Assembly: GCF_000429665.1 (NCBI RefSeq)
Contig: NZ_AUCH01000002.1
Location: 292,554-356,553, forward strand
Direction of reading: 5' to 3'
DNA length: 64,000 nucleotides
DNA from: Azovibrio restrictus DSM 23866
Lineage (GTDB): Bacteria > Pseudomonadota > Gammaproteobacteria > Burkholderiales > Rhodocyclaceae
The notes under the pieces are model-generated. The model did not search any database and was not told the origin of the DNA. It worked only from the letters and a program-made list of their open reading frames with translations. A program made the position numbers and the translations under genes. Below, piece after piece: positions 48,123 through 56,678 of this stretch (position 1 is its first letter; each line of letters opens with the position of its first letter).

Positions 48123-48725
48123 ATGTCCGCCAAGCTGGAAAGACTTAGCCAACACCTGGAGAAGCATCTGGGTGATCGTCTCAAGCGCCTCACTCTTGCC
48201 CTGGGCGAGGTGAGCATCGAAGTGGCTGCTGCCGATTACGCCGGGGTGATGCTCACCCTGCGCGACGAGCCCGAGCTGGGCTTCGAAGAGCTCATCGACC
48301 TCTGTGGGGTGGATTACTCCGCCTACGGGGAGAGCTGGCAAGGGCGCCGCTTTGCCGCCGTGTCCCATCTGCTGTCCATCGCCAATAACTGGCGGCTGCG
48401 GGTGCGTGTCTTTGCCGAGGACGATGGTTTTCCGGTGGTCGCTTCCGTGACCCCCATCTGGAGTTCCGCCAATTGGTTCGAGCGTGAAGCTTTCGACCTG
48501 TTCGGCATCGTCTTTGATGGTCATGAAGACCTGCGCCGGATCCTCACCGACTATGGTTTTGTCGGTCATCCCTTCCGCAAGGATTTCCCCATCTCCGGTC
48601 ATGTGGAGATGCGTTACGACCCGGACGAGGGGCGTGTCATTTACCAGCCCGTGACCATCGAGCCGCGGGAAAATACGCCGCGTATCCGGCGTGAAGATAC
48701 CTATGGGGATGTGGCCCATGGCTGA
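48123..48725 (+). CDS. nuoC: NADH-quinone oxidoreductase subunit C
   Basis: Peripheral-arm subunit, 200 residues, not fused to NuoD as it is in E. coli. The 30-kDa signature ERAFDLFGIVFDGHEDLRRILTDYGF (here EREAFDLFGIVF and HPFRKDFPISG) is present. Its last 8 bases overlap the nuoD start, giving coupled translation. Confidence 0.97.
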   Translation: MSAKLERLSQHLEKHLGDRLKRLTLALGEVSIEVAAADYAGVMLTLRDEPELGFEELIDLCGVDYSAYGESWQGRRFAAVSHLLSIANNWRLRVRVFAEDDGFPVVASVTPIWSSANWFEREAFDLFGIVFDGHEDLRRILTDYGFVGHPFRKDFPISGHVEMRYDPDEGRVIYQPVTIEPRENTPRIRREDTYGDVAHG

Positions 48726-49971
48726 TATTCGCAATTTCACCCTGAACTTTGGTCCCCAGCACCCGGCGGCCCACGGCGTGCTGCGCCTGGTGCTGGAGCT
48801 GGACGGCGAGGTGGTGGAGCGGGCTGACCCGCACATCGGCCTGCTGCACCGGGCCACCGAAAAGCTGGCGGAAACCCGTACCTGGGTCCAGTCCGTGCCT
48901 TACATGGATCGCCTCGACTACGTGTCCATGATGTGCAACGAGCATGCCTACTGCATGGCAGTGGAGAAGATGCTGGGTATCCAGGTGCCGGAACGGGGCC
49001 TGTACATCCGCACCATGTTCGACGAGGTGACCCGGATCCTCAATCACCTGCTCTGGATCGGTTGTCACGCCCTGGACGTGGGGGCCATGACCATGGCCCT
49101 GTACACCTTCCGGGAGCGGGAAGACCTGATGGACGCCTACGAGGCTGTCTCCGGCGCCCGTATGCATGCGGCCTACTATCGCCCGGGTGGCGTGTATCGG
49201 GATCTGCCCGACCGCATGCCTCAGTACGAAGTCTCCAAGTGGAAGAACGCTGCCACGGTCAAGGCTTTCAACGAAAACCGCCAGGGTTCCCTGCTGGATT
49301 TCCTGGAAGACTTCACCAACCGCTTCCCCAAATACCACAGCGAGTATCACACCTTGCTGACCGACAACCGGATCTGGAAGCAGCGTCTGGTGAACATCGG
49401 GGTGGTGACGCCGGAGCGGGCCAAGCAGCTGGGCTTCACCGGCGCCATGCTGCGCGGTTCGGGTATCGAGTGGGACCTGCGCAAGAAGCAGCCCTATGCC
49501 GCCTACGACAAGGTGGATTTCGATGTGCCGGTGGGGGTCAATGGCGACTCCTACGACCGTTATCTGGTGCGCATGGAAGAAATGCTCCAGTCCAACAGCA
49601 TCATCAAGCAATGTATCGACTGGCTGCGCAAGAACCCCGGCCCGGTCATCACCGACAACCACAAGGTGGCGCCGCCCTCCCGTGAAGCCATGAAGAGCAA
49701 CATGGAAGAGCTGATCCACCACTTCAAGTTGTTCACCGAGGGGATACACGTGCCGCCGGGCGAAGCCTATGCCGCCGTGGAACACCCGAAGGGCGAGTTC
49801 GGCATCTACTTCATCTCCGACGGGGCCAACAAGCCCTACCGGATGAAGATCCGGGCTCCGGGCTTTGCCCACCTGGCTGCCATGGACGAAATGTCCCGCG
49901 GCCACATGATTGCCGACGTCGTTACGATCATCGGTTCCCAGGACATCGTTTTTGGCGAGATCGACCGCTAA
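48718..49971 (+). CDS. nuoD: NADH-quinone oxidoreductase subunit D
   Basis: 49-kDa subunit forming the quinone-binding cavity with NuoB. 417 residues from ATG 48718, beginning ADIRNFTLNFGPQHPAAHG; the frame opens earlier inside nuoC but the family starts here. Further conserved parts: HIGLLHRATEKLAE, YMDRLDYVSMM and the C-terminal IGSQDIVFGEIDR. Confidence 0.98.
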   Translation: MADIRNFTLNFGPQHPAAHGVLRLVLELDGEVVERADPHIGLLHRATEKLAETRTWVQSVPYMDRLDYVSMMCNEHAYCMAVEKMLGIQVPERGLYIRTMFDEVTRILNHLLWIGCHALDVGAMTMALYTFREREDLMDAYEAVSGARMHAAYYRPGGVYRDLPDRMPQYEVSKWKNAATVKAFNENRQGSLLDFLEDFTNRFPKYHSEYHTLLTDNRIWKQRLVNIGVVTPERAKQLGFTGAMLRGSGIEWDLRKKQPYAAYDKVDFDVPVGVNGDSYDRYLVRMEEMLQSNSIIKQCIDWLRKNPGPVITDNHKVAPPSREAMKSNMEELIHHFKLFTEGIHVPPGEAYAAVEHPKGEFGIYFISDGANKPYRMKIRAPGFAHLAAMDEMSRGHMIADVVTIIGSQDIVFGEIDR

Positions 49972-50444
49972 TGTTTACCGCTGAAACGCTCCAGAAGTTC
50001 GACCGCGAGGTCGCCAAGTATCCGGCCGACCAGAAGCAGTCTGCCGTCATGGCCTGCCTGGCCCTGGCTCAGGAAGAAAAGGGCTGGCTGCCCGCCGAGG
50101 CCATCGAGGCCGTGGCCCACTACCTGGGCATGCCGCCCATGGCGGCCATGGAAGTGGCGACCTTCTACAACATGTACGACCTGAAGCCGGTCGGCAAGTA
50201 CAAGCTCACGGTGTGCACCAATCTGCCCTGCGCCCTGTCCGGCGGCTACCACGCGGCGGAATACCTGAAGCAGAAGCTGGGCATCGAGATGGGCGAAACC
50301 ACTCCCGATGGCCGCTTCACCCTCAGGGAAGGGGAGTGCATGGGGGCTTGTGGCGATGCACCGGTGATGCTGGTCAACAACCGCAGCATGTGCTCCTTCA
50401 TGCTCCCCGAGCAGATCGACAAGCTGCTGGAGGAACTCAAGTAA
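49971..50444 (+). CDS. nuoE: NADH-quinone oxidoreductase subunit E
   Basis: 24-kDa subunit with the 2Fe-2S cluster N1a. 157 residues. Cluster cysteines in VCTNLPCALSGG and EGECMGACGDAPVMLVN. Start overlaps the nuoD stop (TAATG) and its own stop overlaps the nuoF start in the same way. Confidence 0.97.
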   Translation: MFTAETLQKFDREVAKYPADQKQSAVMACLALAQEEKGWLPAEAIEAVAHYLGMPPMAAMEVATFYNMYDLKPVGKYKLTVCTNLPCALSGGYHAAEYLKQKLGIEMGETTPDGRFTLREGECMGACGDAPVMLVNNRSMCSFMLPEQIDKLLEELK

Positions 50445-51772
50445 TGGCTATCCTCGGCGCAATCAATCCGGTCCTGATGGCCGGTCTCGACGGTGACAAC
50501 AGCTGGCAGCTGAAGGATTACGTGGCCCGCGGTGGTTACGAAATGCTGAAGAAGATCCTGGCGGAGAACATCCCCCAGGAGCAGGTGATCGCCGAAGTCA
50601 AGGCATCCGTCCTGCGCGGCCGCGGCGGTGCGGGCTTCCCCACCGGTCTGAAGTGGAGCTTCATGCCCCGCTCCTTCCCGGGCGACAAGTACGTGGTGTG
50701 CAACACCGACGAGGGCGAACCGGGCACCTTCAAGGACCGGGACCTGATCCGTTACAACCCCCACGCGGTGATCGAAGGCATGGCCATCGCCGCCTACGCC
50801 ATGGGGGCCACCCGGGGCTACAACTACATCCACGGCGAAGTCTGGGAGATGTACAAGCGCTTTGAAGCCGCTCTGGACGAAGCCCGGGCTGCTGGTTTCA
50901 TCGGTCAGAACATTCTGGGTTCCGGTTTCAGTTTCGAACTGTTCGCCCACCATGGTTATGGCGCTTACATCTGCGGCGAGGAAACCGCCCTGCTGGAATC
51001 CATCGAAGGCAAGAAGGGGCAGCCCCGTTTCAAGCCGCCGTTCCCGGCCTCCTTCGGCCTGTATGGCAAGCCCACCACCATCAATAACACGGAAACCTTC
51101 GCTTCCATTCCCTTCATCCTGAAGATGGGGGGCGAAAGCTTCCTCAATCTGGGCAAGCCCAACAACGGCGGCACCAAGCTGTTCTCGGTCTCCGGTCACG
51201 TGAACCGCCCCGGCAACTACGAAATCCCCATGGGTACCCCGTTCTCCGAGCTGCTGCAGATGTGCGGCGGGATGCGCGGCGGTCGCAAGCTCAAGGCGGT
51301 GATTCCCGGTGGTTCCTCTTCTCCCGTGCTGCCTGGCGACGTGATGATGGACTGCACCATGGATTACGACTCCATCAGCAAGGCTGGCTCCATGCTGGGT
51401 TCCGGCGCCGTGATCGTGATGGATGAGAGCACCTGCATGGTGAAGTCCCTGGAGCGCCTTTCCTTCTTCTATTACGAGGAATCCTGCGGTCAGTGCACCC
51501 CCTGCCGGGAAGGTACCAACTGGCTGTACAAGGTGGTGCACCGCATCGAGAACGGCCTGGGCCGTCCCGATGACCTGGACCTGCTGTCCAGCGTCACCAC
51601 CAACATCATGGGGCGCACCATCTGCGCCCTGGGTGATGCGGCCTCCATGCCCGTGCAGAGCTTCATCAAGCACTTCCGGGACGAGTTTGCCCATCACATC
51701 GAACACAAGACCTGCCTGGTGCCGAAGGACGTGCAGTGGGCGGGGAGCGGCTTCCACAAGGTGGCCAGTTAA
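50444..51772 (+). CDS. nuoF: NADH-quinone oxidoreductase subunit F
   Basis: 51-kDa subunit that oxidises NADH; binds FMN and 4Fe-4S cluster N3. 442 residues from ATG 50444; the open frame upstream overlaps nuoE and is not coding. NADH/FMN motifs GRGGAGFPTGLKW and YICGEETALLESIEGK, and cluster ligands ESCGQCTPCREG. The 3' end is partly duplicated just downstream (see repeat at 51760-51804). Confidence 0.98.
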   Translation: MAILGAINPVLMAGLDGDNSWQLKDYVARGGYEMLKKILAENIPQEQVIAEVKASVLRGRGGAGFPTGLKWSFMPRSFPGDKYVVCNTDEGEPGTFKDRDLIRYNPHAVIEGMAIAAYAMGATRGYNYIHGEVWEMYKRFEAALDEARAAGFIGQNILGSGFSFELFAHHGYGAYICGEETALLESIEGKKGQPRFKPPFPASFGLYGKPTTINNTETFASIPFILKMGGESFLNLGKPNNGGTKLFSVSGHVNRPGNYEIPMGTPFSELLQMCGGMRGGRKLKAVIPGGSSSPVLPGDVMMDCTMDYDSISKAGSMLGSGAVIVMDESTCMVKSLERLSFFYYEESCGQCTPCREGTNWLYKVVHRIENGLGRPDDLDLLSSVTTNIMGRTICALGDAASMPVQSFIKHFRDEFAHHIEHKTCLVPKDVQWAGSGFHKVAS

Positions 51773-51804
51773 ATTCGCCAACTCCGGTGGCCAATTAAAT
51801 CGCG
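51760..51804 (+). repeat. Imperfect direct repeat at the nuoF stop codon
   Basis: GGTGGCCAGTTAAATTCGC (51760-51778) is repeated as GGTGGCCAATTAAATCGCG (51786-51804) with a 26-base period. The second copy is non-coding and lies in the nuoF-nuoG gap. Confidence 0.7.
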
Positions 51805-51819
51805 TTTCAAGGTAGCGAC

Positions 51820-54153
51820 ATGCTAGAAATCGAAATCGATGGCAAGAAGGCGCAAGTGCCCGATGGCAGTACGGTGATGGATGCCGCCCAGCAAATGGGC
51901 GTCTACATCCCCCATTTCTGCTATCACAAGAAGCTTTCCATTGCCGCCAACTGCCGCATGTGTCTGGTGCAGGTGGAAAAGGCGCCCAAGCCGCTGCCGG
52001 CCTGCGCCACCCCCGTCACCAACGGCATGAAGGTGTTCACCCACTCTGATCTGGCGGTTCAGGCCCAGAAGGGGGTGATGGAGTTCCTGCTGATCAACCA
52101 TCCCCTGGACTGCCCCATCTGCGACCAGGGTGGCGAATGCCAGCTGCAGGACATGTCGGTCGGTTATGGCGGTATGAAGAGCCGCTACCAGGAAGAGAAA
52201 CGCGTGGTGTTCCACAAGGATGTGGGCCCCCTGATTTCCATGGAAGAGATGAGCCGCTGCATCCACTGCACCCGCTGCGTCCGCTTTGGTCAGGAAGTCG
52301 CCGGCATCATGGAACTGGGCATGGCCAACCGGAACATGCACTCCGAGATCACCACCTTCGTGGGCCGCTCCGTGGATTCCGAGCTGTCTGGGAACATGAT
52401 CGACCTCTGCCCGGTGGGCGCCCTCACGTCCAAGCCTTTCCGTTACACCGCCCGTTCCTGGGAACTGCAGCGGCGTCGTTCCGTCAGCCCCCATGACTCC
52501 CTGGGCGCCAACCTGATCGTGCAGGTCAAGCACGACCAGGTGATGCGCGTGCTGCCCAAGGAAAATGAAGCGGTCAATGAATGCTGGATCTCCGACAAGG
52601 AGCGTTTCGCCTACCAGGCCCTGAATTCCGACCAGCGTCTGACCAAGCCCATGGTGAAGCAGGGCGGTGAGTGGCGCGAAGTGCCCTGGAACGTGGCCCT
52701 GGATTATGTGGCCCACGGTCTCAAGGATATTTCCCGGGAGTTCGGCGGTGATGCCCTGGCAGCCCTGGCGGCGCCCAGCTCCACCCTGGAAGAACTGTAT
52801 CTGCTGCAGAAGCTGATGCAAGGCCTGGGTTGCGGCAACGTGGATCATCGTCCCCGCCAGCAGGATTTCACCAGCGACGGCAAGCGGGTCGGTACTCCCT
52901 GGCTGGGCATGCGTCTGGCCGAGCTTAACAATCTGGATGCAGCTCTGGTGGTGGGTTCCTTCCTGCGCAAGGATCATCCCCTGATCGCCCAGCGCCTGCG
53001 TCAGGCCGTCCGCAAGGGGGGCGCCGCCCTGAGTCTGATCGATCTGTCCGCTGACGATCAGCTGGTGCCCCTGCATGCCCGCCTGACCGTGGCCCCCAGC
53101 CAGTTGGCCCAGACCCTGGCCGCCGTGGTCAAGGCTGCCGCCCAGCAAAAGGGTGTGGAGCTGCCCGCCGGTCTGGAAAACGTCCAGGTCTGCGAGCAGG
53201 CCAAGGCCATGGCCCAGAGCCTGATCGAAGGCGAGAAGAAGGCCGTGTTCCTGGGCAATGCTGCCCAGCAGTCGGCTGCCGCCACCCAGTTGCATGCCCT
53301 GGGCCTGCAGCTGGCTCAGATCACCGGAGCCACTTTCGGCTTCCTGGGCGAGGCCGCCAACAGCGTCGGCGCCCAGCTGGCCTGGGCCCTGCCCACGGGC
53401 GCCAATGCCCGGCAGATGTTCGAACAGCCGCGCCAGGGTTATGTGCTGATGGGAGTGGAGCCCGAGTTCGACTGCGCCAATCCGCAGCAGGCCCTGGCTG
53501 CCCTGGCCCAGGCCAAGATGGTGGTCCTTTTCTCCGCCTTCAAGCATGAGCCCGCCCTGGCTTACGCCGACGTGCTTCTGCCCATGGCACCCTTTACCGA
53601 GACCTCCGGCACCTTCGTCAATACCGAAGGGCGGATCCAGAGTTTCGCCGGCGTGGTCCGGCCGGCGGGCGATGCCCGCCCGGCCTGGAAGATTCTGCGG
53701 GTCCTGGGCAATGTGCTCGATCTGGAAGGCTTCGGCTACAACACCAGCGAAGAGGTCCGGGATCAGGTGCTGGGCGGGGCGAGCGAGTTCGCTACCGGCC
53801 TGGATAACGGCCTGAACGGTGTCACCCTGCAGTTGCCCCAGGCAGGGCAGGGGATGGAGCGCATCGCTGACGTGCCCATCCACTTTGCCGATCCCATGGC
53901 GCGTCGGGCTCCGGCCCTGCAACGTACTCGGGACGCAGCGGCGCCTGCCGCCCGCATGGCTGCCGCCACGCTGGCCCAGCTGGGCCTGCAGGCCGGTGAC
54001 CTGGTCCGCGTCCGGCAAGGTCAGGGGGGGGCCGAGCTCGCCGCCGCCCTGGATGAAGGGGTGCCCGCCGGTTGCGTGCGTGTGGCTGCCGCCCATGCCA
54101 GCACCGCTGCACTGGGTGAAATGTTTGGTGCCATTTCCGTGGAGCGTGCCTGA
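51820..54153 (+). CDS. nuoG: NADH-quinone oxidoreductase subunit G
   Basis: 75-kDa subunit, 777 residues. N-terminal 2Fe-2S domain (YIPHFCYHKKLSIAANCRMC), then CPICDQGGECQLQD and CIHCTRCVRFGQEVAG for 4Fe-4S clusters, then a molybdopterin-oxidoreductase-like domain that binds no cofactor in complex I. The C-terminal region is the least conserved part. Starts 47 bases after nuoF and its stop overlaps nuoH. Confidence 0.97.
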   Translation: MLEIEIDGKKAQVPDGSTVMDAAQQMGVYIPHFCYHKKLSIAANCRMCLVQVEKAPKPLPACATPVTNGMKVFTHSDLAVQAQKGVMEFLLINHPLDCPICDQGGECQLQDMSVGYGGMKSRYQEEKRVVFHKDVGPLISMEEMSRCIHCTRCVRFGQEVAGIMELGMANRNMHSEITTFVGRSVDSELSGNMIDLCPVGALTSKPFRYTARSWELQRRRSVSPHDSLGANLIVQVKHDQVMRVLPKENEAVNECWISDKERFAYQALNSDQRLTKPMVKQGGEWREVPWNVALDYVAHGLKDISREFGGDALAALAAPSSTLEELYLLQKLMQGLGCGNVDHRPRQQDFTSDGKRVGTPWLGMRLAELNNLDAALVVGSFLRKDHPLIAQRLRQAVRKGGAALSLIDLSADDQLVPLHARLTVAPSQLAQTLAAVVKAAAQQKGVELPAGLENVQVCEQAKAMAQSLIEGEKKAVFLGNAAQQSAAATQLHALGLQLAQITGATFGFLGEAANSVGAQLAWALPTGANARQMFEQPRQGYVLMGVEPEFDCANPQQALAALAQAKMVVLFSAFKHEPALAYADVLLPMAPFTETSGTFVNTEGRIQSFAGVVRPAGDARPAWKILRVLGNVLDLEGFGYNTSEEVRDQVLGGASEFATGLDNGLNGVTLQLPQAGQGMERIADVPIHFADPMARRAPALQRTRDAAAPAARMAAATLAQLGLQAGDLVRVRQGQGGAELAAALDEGVPAGCVRVAAAHASTAALGEMFGAISVERA

Positions 54154-55202
54154 TGGATACTCTGATGCAATTCGGGACGGGCGTGTTCGGCACGGCCTGG
54201 CCGGCTGTCTGGACCCTGATCAAGATCGTTCTGATCGTGGCTCCCCTGATGCTGGGCGTGGCCTACCTGACCTACGCCGAGCGCAAGGTGATCGGCTACA
54301 TGCAGGTGCGTATCGGCCCCAACCGGGTCGGTCCTCTGGGCCTGCTGCAGCCCATCGCCGACGGTGTGAAGCTGCTGCTGAAGGAAATCGTGGTGCCTTC
54401 CGGGGCCAACCGTTTCCTGTTCGTGATCGCGCCCATGCTGTCCCTGGCGCCGGCTCTGGCGGCCTGGGCCGTGGTGCCCTTCACCGATACCCTGGTGCTG
54501 GCTGACATCGATGCCTCCCTGCTGTATATCCTGGCCATTGGTTCCATGGGGGTTTATGGCGTGGTGCTGGCGGGTTGGGCCTCCAACTCCAAGTACGCCT
54601 TCCTGGGCGCCATGCGCGCCGCGGCTCAGATCGTGTCCTACGAAATCGCCATGGGCTTTGCCTTGGTGGTGGTGCTGATGGTGTCCGGCAGCCTGAATCT
54701 GGTGGACATCGTCCAGAGCCAGCAGAAGGGGACTTTCGCCGACATGGGCCTGAATTTCCTGTCCTGGAACTGGCTGCCGCTCCTGCCCCTGTTCGTGGTG
54801 TATTTCATCTCCGGCGTGGCGGAAACCAACCGGGCGCCCTTCGACGTGGCTGAAGGCGAATCGGAAATCGTGGCCGGCTTCCATGTGGATTATTCCGGTA
54901 TGGCCTTTGCCGTGTTCTTCCTGGCCGAATACGCGGAAATGATTCTGATCGCCACCCTGACCAGTTTGCTGTTCCTGGGCGGTTGGTCCTCCCCGGTGGC
55001 TTTCCTGCCCGACGGTATCGTCTGGCTGCTGGCCAAGATCTGTTTCATGCTGCTGTTCTTCCTCTGGTTCCGGGCCACGTTCCCCCGGTACCGTTACGAC
55101 CACATCATGCGTCTGGGCTGGAAGGTGTTCATTCCCCTGACGGTGGTTTGGCTGTTTGTGGTGGGCATCTGGATGATGTCTCCCTTGAATATCTGGAAGT
55201 GA
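54153..55202 (+). CDS. nuoH: NADH-quinone oxidoreductase subunit H
   Basis: Membrane subunit at the junction of the two arms, contributing to the quinone site. 349 residues, eight predicted transmembrane segments. Signatures YAERKVIGYMQVRIGPNRVGP, SKYAFLGAMRAAAQ and the acidic loop ETNRAPFDVAEGESEIVAGF (in part ETNRAPFDVAEGE). Confidence 0.98.
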   Translation: MDTLMQFGTGVFGTAWPAVWTLIKIVLIVAPLMLGVAYLTYAERKVIGYMQVRIGPNRVGPLGLLQPIADGVKLLLKEIVVPSGANRFLFVIAPMLSLAPALAAWAVVPFTDTLVLADIDASLLYILAIGSMGVYGVVLAGWASNSKYAFLGAMRAAAQIVSYEIAMGFALVVVLMVSGSLNLVDIVQSQQKGTFADMGLNFLSWNWLPLLPLFVVYFISGVAETNRAPFDVAEGESEIVAGFHVDYSGMAFAVFFLAEYAEMILIATLTSLLFLGGWSSPVAFLPDGIVWLLAKICFMLLFFLWFRATFPRYRYDHIMRLGWKVFIPLTVVWLFVVGIWMMSPLNIWK

Positions 55203-55212
55203 GGCGAGTTTC

Positions 55213-55701
55213 ATGGGTGCAATGAAGGAAATCTTCAACAGCCTCCTCCTCAAGGAGTTGCTGAAGGGCATGTCGGTGACGGGCAAGTATTTCTTCGCCC
55301 GCAAGATCACCGTGCAATACCCCGAGGAAAAGACGCCGCAGAGTTTCCGCTTCCGTGGCCTGCATGCCCTGCGCCGCTACCCCAACGGGGAAGAGCGCTG
55401 CATTGCCTGCAAGCTGTGCGAAGCCATCTGTCCGGCCATGGCCATCACCATCGAGGCCGAGCCCCGGGATGACGGTTCCCGGCGCACGACCCGCTACGAC
55501 ATCGACCTGACCAAGTGCATCTTCTGCGGCTTCTGTGAAGAGGCTTGCCCGGTGGATGCCATCGTCGAGACCCGGGTGCTGGAATACCACGGAGAGAAGC
55601 GGGGCGACCTGTACTACACCAAGGCCATGCTGCTGGCCAATGGTGATCGCTATGAATCCCAGATCGCGGCCGACCGCGCGCTGGATGCCAAATATCGCTG
55701 A
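55213..55701 (+). CDS. nuoI: NADH-quinone oxidoreductase subunit I
   Basis: Peripheral-arm ferredoxin-like subunit with clusters N6a and N6b. 162 residues. Two complete 4Fe-4S motifs: CIACKLCEAICP and CIFCGFCEEACP. Ten bases after nuoH. Confidence 0.98.
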   Translation: MGAMKEIFNSLLLKELLKGMSVTGKYFFARKITVQYPEEKTPQSFRFRGLHALRRYPNGEERCIACKLCEAICPAMAITIEAEPRDDGSRRTTRYDIDLTKCIFCGFCEEACPVDAIVETRVLEYHGEKRGDLYYTKAMLLANGDRYESQIAADRALDAKYR

Positions 55702-55710
55702 CAGGGCCGG

Positions 55711-56316
55711 ATGATGGATTTCAAGACCACTGTATTTTTCTTTTTGTCGGCGATCCTGATTTTCGCCGGCCTGCGCGTCATCACGGCCCGCAATCCGGTC
55801 CATGCCGTGCTGCACCTGATCCTGGCTTTCTTTACCTCGGCCGGTCTGTGGCTGCTGCTGCAGGCGGAGTTCCTCGCCATGGTGCTGGTGATGGTTTATA
55901 TCGGCGCGGTGATGGTGCTGTTCCTGTTCGTGGTGATGATGCTCGACATCAACCTGGACCAGCTGCGCCAGGGTTTCTGGAAGTACCTGCCCCTGGGGGC
56001 AGTGATCGGCATCCTGATCGCCATCGAAATGGGTATGGTGCTGGGTAGCCGCTACTTCCAGGTGCTGGATTCCGAAGTCCCCGGGGTGGCAGCCAATGCC
56101 TCCAACACCCGGGAACTGGGGGCGCTGCTCTCCACCGATTACGTCTATCCCTTCGAACTGGCTGCCGTGGTGCTGCTGGTGGCCATCGTGGCTGCCGTGG
56201 CCCTGACCTTCCGCGGCCCGAAGAAGACCCGCTACACCGATCCCGCCGCCCAGATTCGCGTCAAGGCAGCTGATCGTGTGCGTGTCGTGAAGATGCCGGT
56301 TGAAAAACAGGATTGA
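55711..56316 (+). CDS. nuoJ: NADH-quinone oxidoreductase subunit J
   Basis: Membrane-arm subunit with five transmembrane segments, 201 residues. Conserved VMVYIGAVMVLFLFVVMML helix (TM3, with its pi-bulge region) is visible. Two adjacent ATG codons (55711 and 55714). A 56-base gap with a GC-rich hairpin separates it from nuoK. Confidence 0.95.
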   Translation: MMDFKTTVFFFLSAILIFAGLRVITARNPVHAVLHLILAFFTSAGLWLLLQAEFLAMVLVMVYIGAVMVLFLFVVMMLDINLDQLRQGFWKYLPLGAVIGILIAIEMGMVLGSRYFQVLDSEVPGVAANASNTRELGALLSTDYVYPFELAAVVLLVAIVAAVALTFRGPKKTRYTDPAAQIRVKAADRVRVVKMPVEKQD

Positions 56317-56325
56317 AAATTGCAT

Positions 56326-56348
56326 CGCCGCTCCGGGGAGGGGCGGCG
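56326..56348 (+). promoter_or_regulatory. GC-rich hairpin before nuoK
   Basis: CGCCGCTCC / GGGGCGGCG, a 9-bp stem with one G-U pair and a 5-base loop, lies about 25 bases before the nuoK TTG. It may protect the mRNA or tune nuoK translation. Confidence 0.5.
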
Positions 56349-56372
56349 GCACTGAGAATACGGGGAGGTACC

Positions 56373-56678
56373 TTGCTTAGCTTGTCCCACTTTCTGATTC
56401 TGGGCGCGATCTTGTTCGCGATCAGCATCGTCGGCATCTTCCTCAACAGGAAGAACCTGATCGTCCTTCTGATGGCCATCGAGCTGATGCTCCTGTCCGT
56501 CAACATGAACTTCGTGGCCTTTTCCCGCTACATGCAGGACCCGAACGGGCAACTGTTCGTGTTCTTCATCCTGGCGGTGGCGGCCGCCGAGGCAGCTGTG
56601 GGCCTGGCCATCCTGGTCCTGCTGTTCCGCAATCTGAAGACCATCCACGTGGATGACCTGGATAGTCTGAAGGGCTGA
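56373..56678 (+). CDS. nuoK: NADH-quinone oxidoreductase subunit K
   Basis: Small antiporter-like membrane subunit. The TTG at 56373, with GGAGG just upstream, gives exactly 101 residues, the family length (LSLSHFLILGAILFAIS...). There is no ATG at this position; an open frame reaching to 56313 overlaps nuoJ and the hairpin. Three transmembrane segments; the conserved membrane Glu residues are in LLMAIELMLLSVN and AAAEAAVGLAI. The stop overlaps the nuoL ATG. Confidence 0.94.
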   Translation: MLSLSHFLILGAILFAISIVGIFLNRKNLIVLLMAIELMLLSVNMNFVAFSRYMQDPNGQLFVFFILAVAAAEAAVGLAILVLLFRNLKTIHVDDLDSLKG

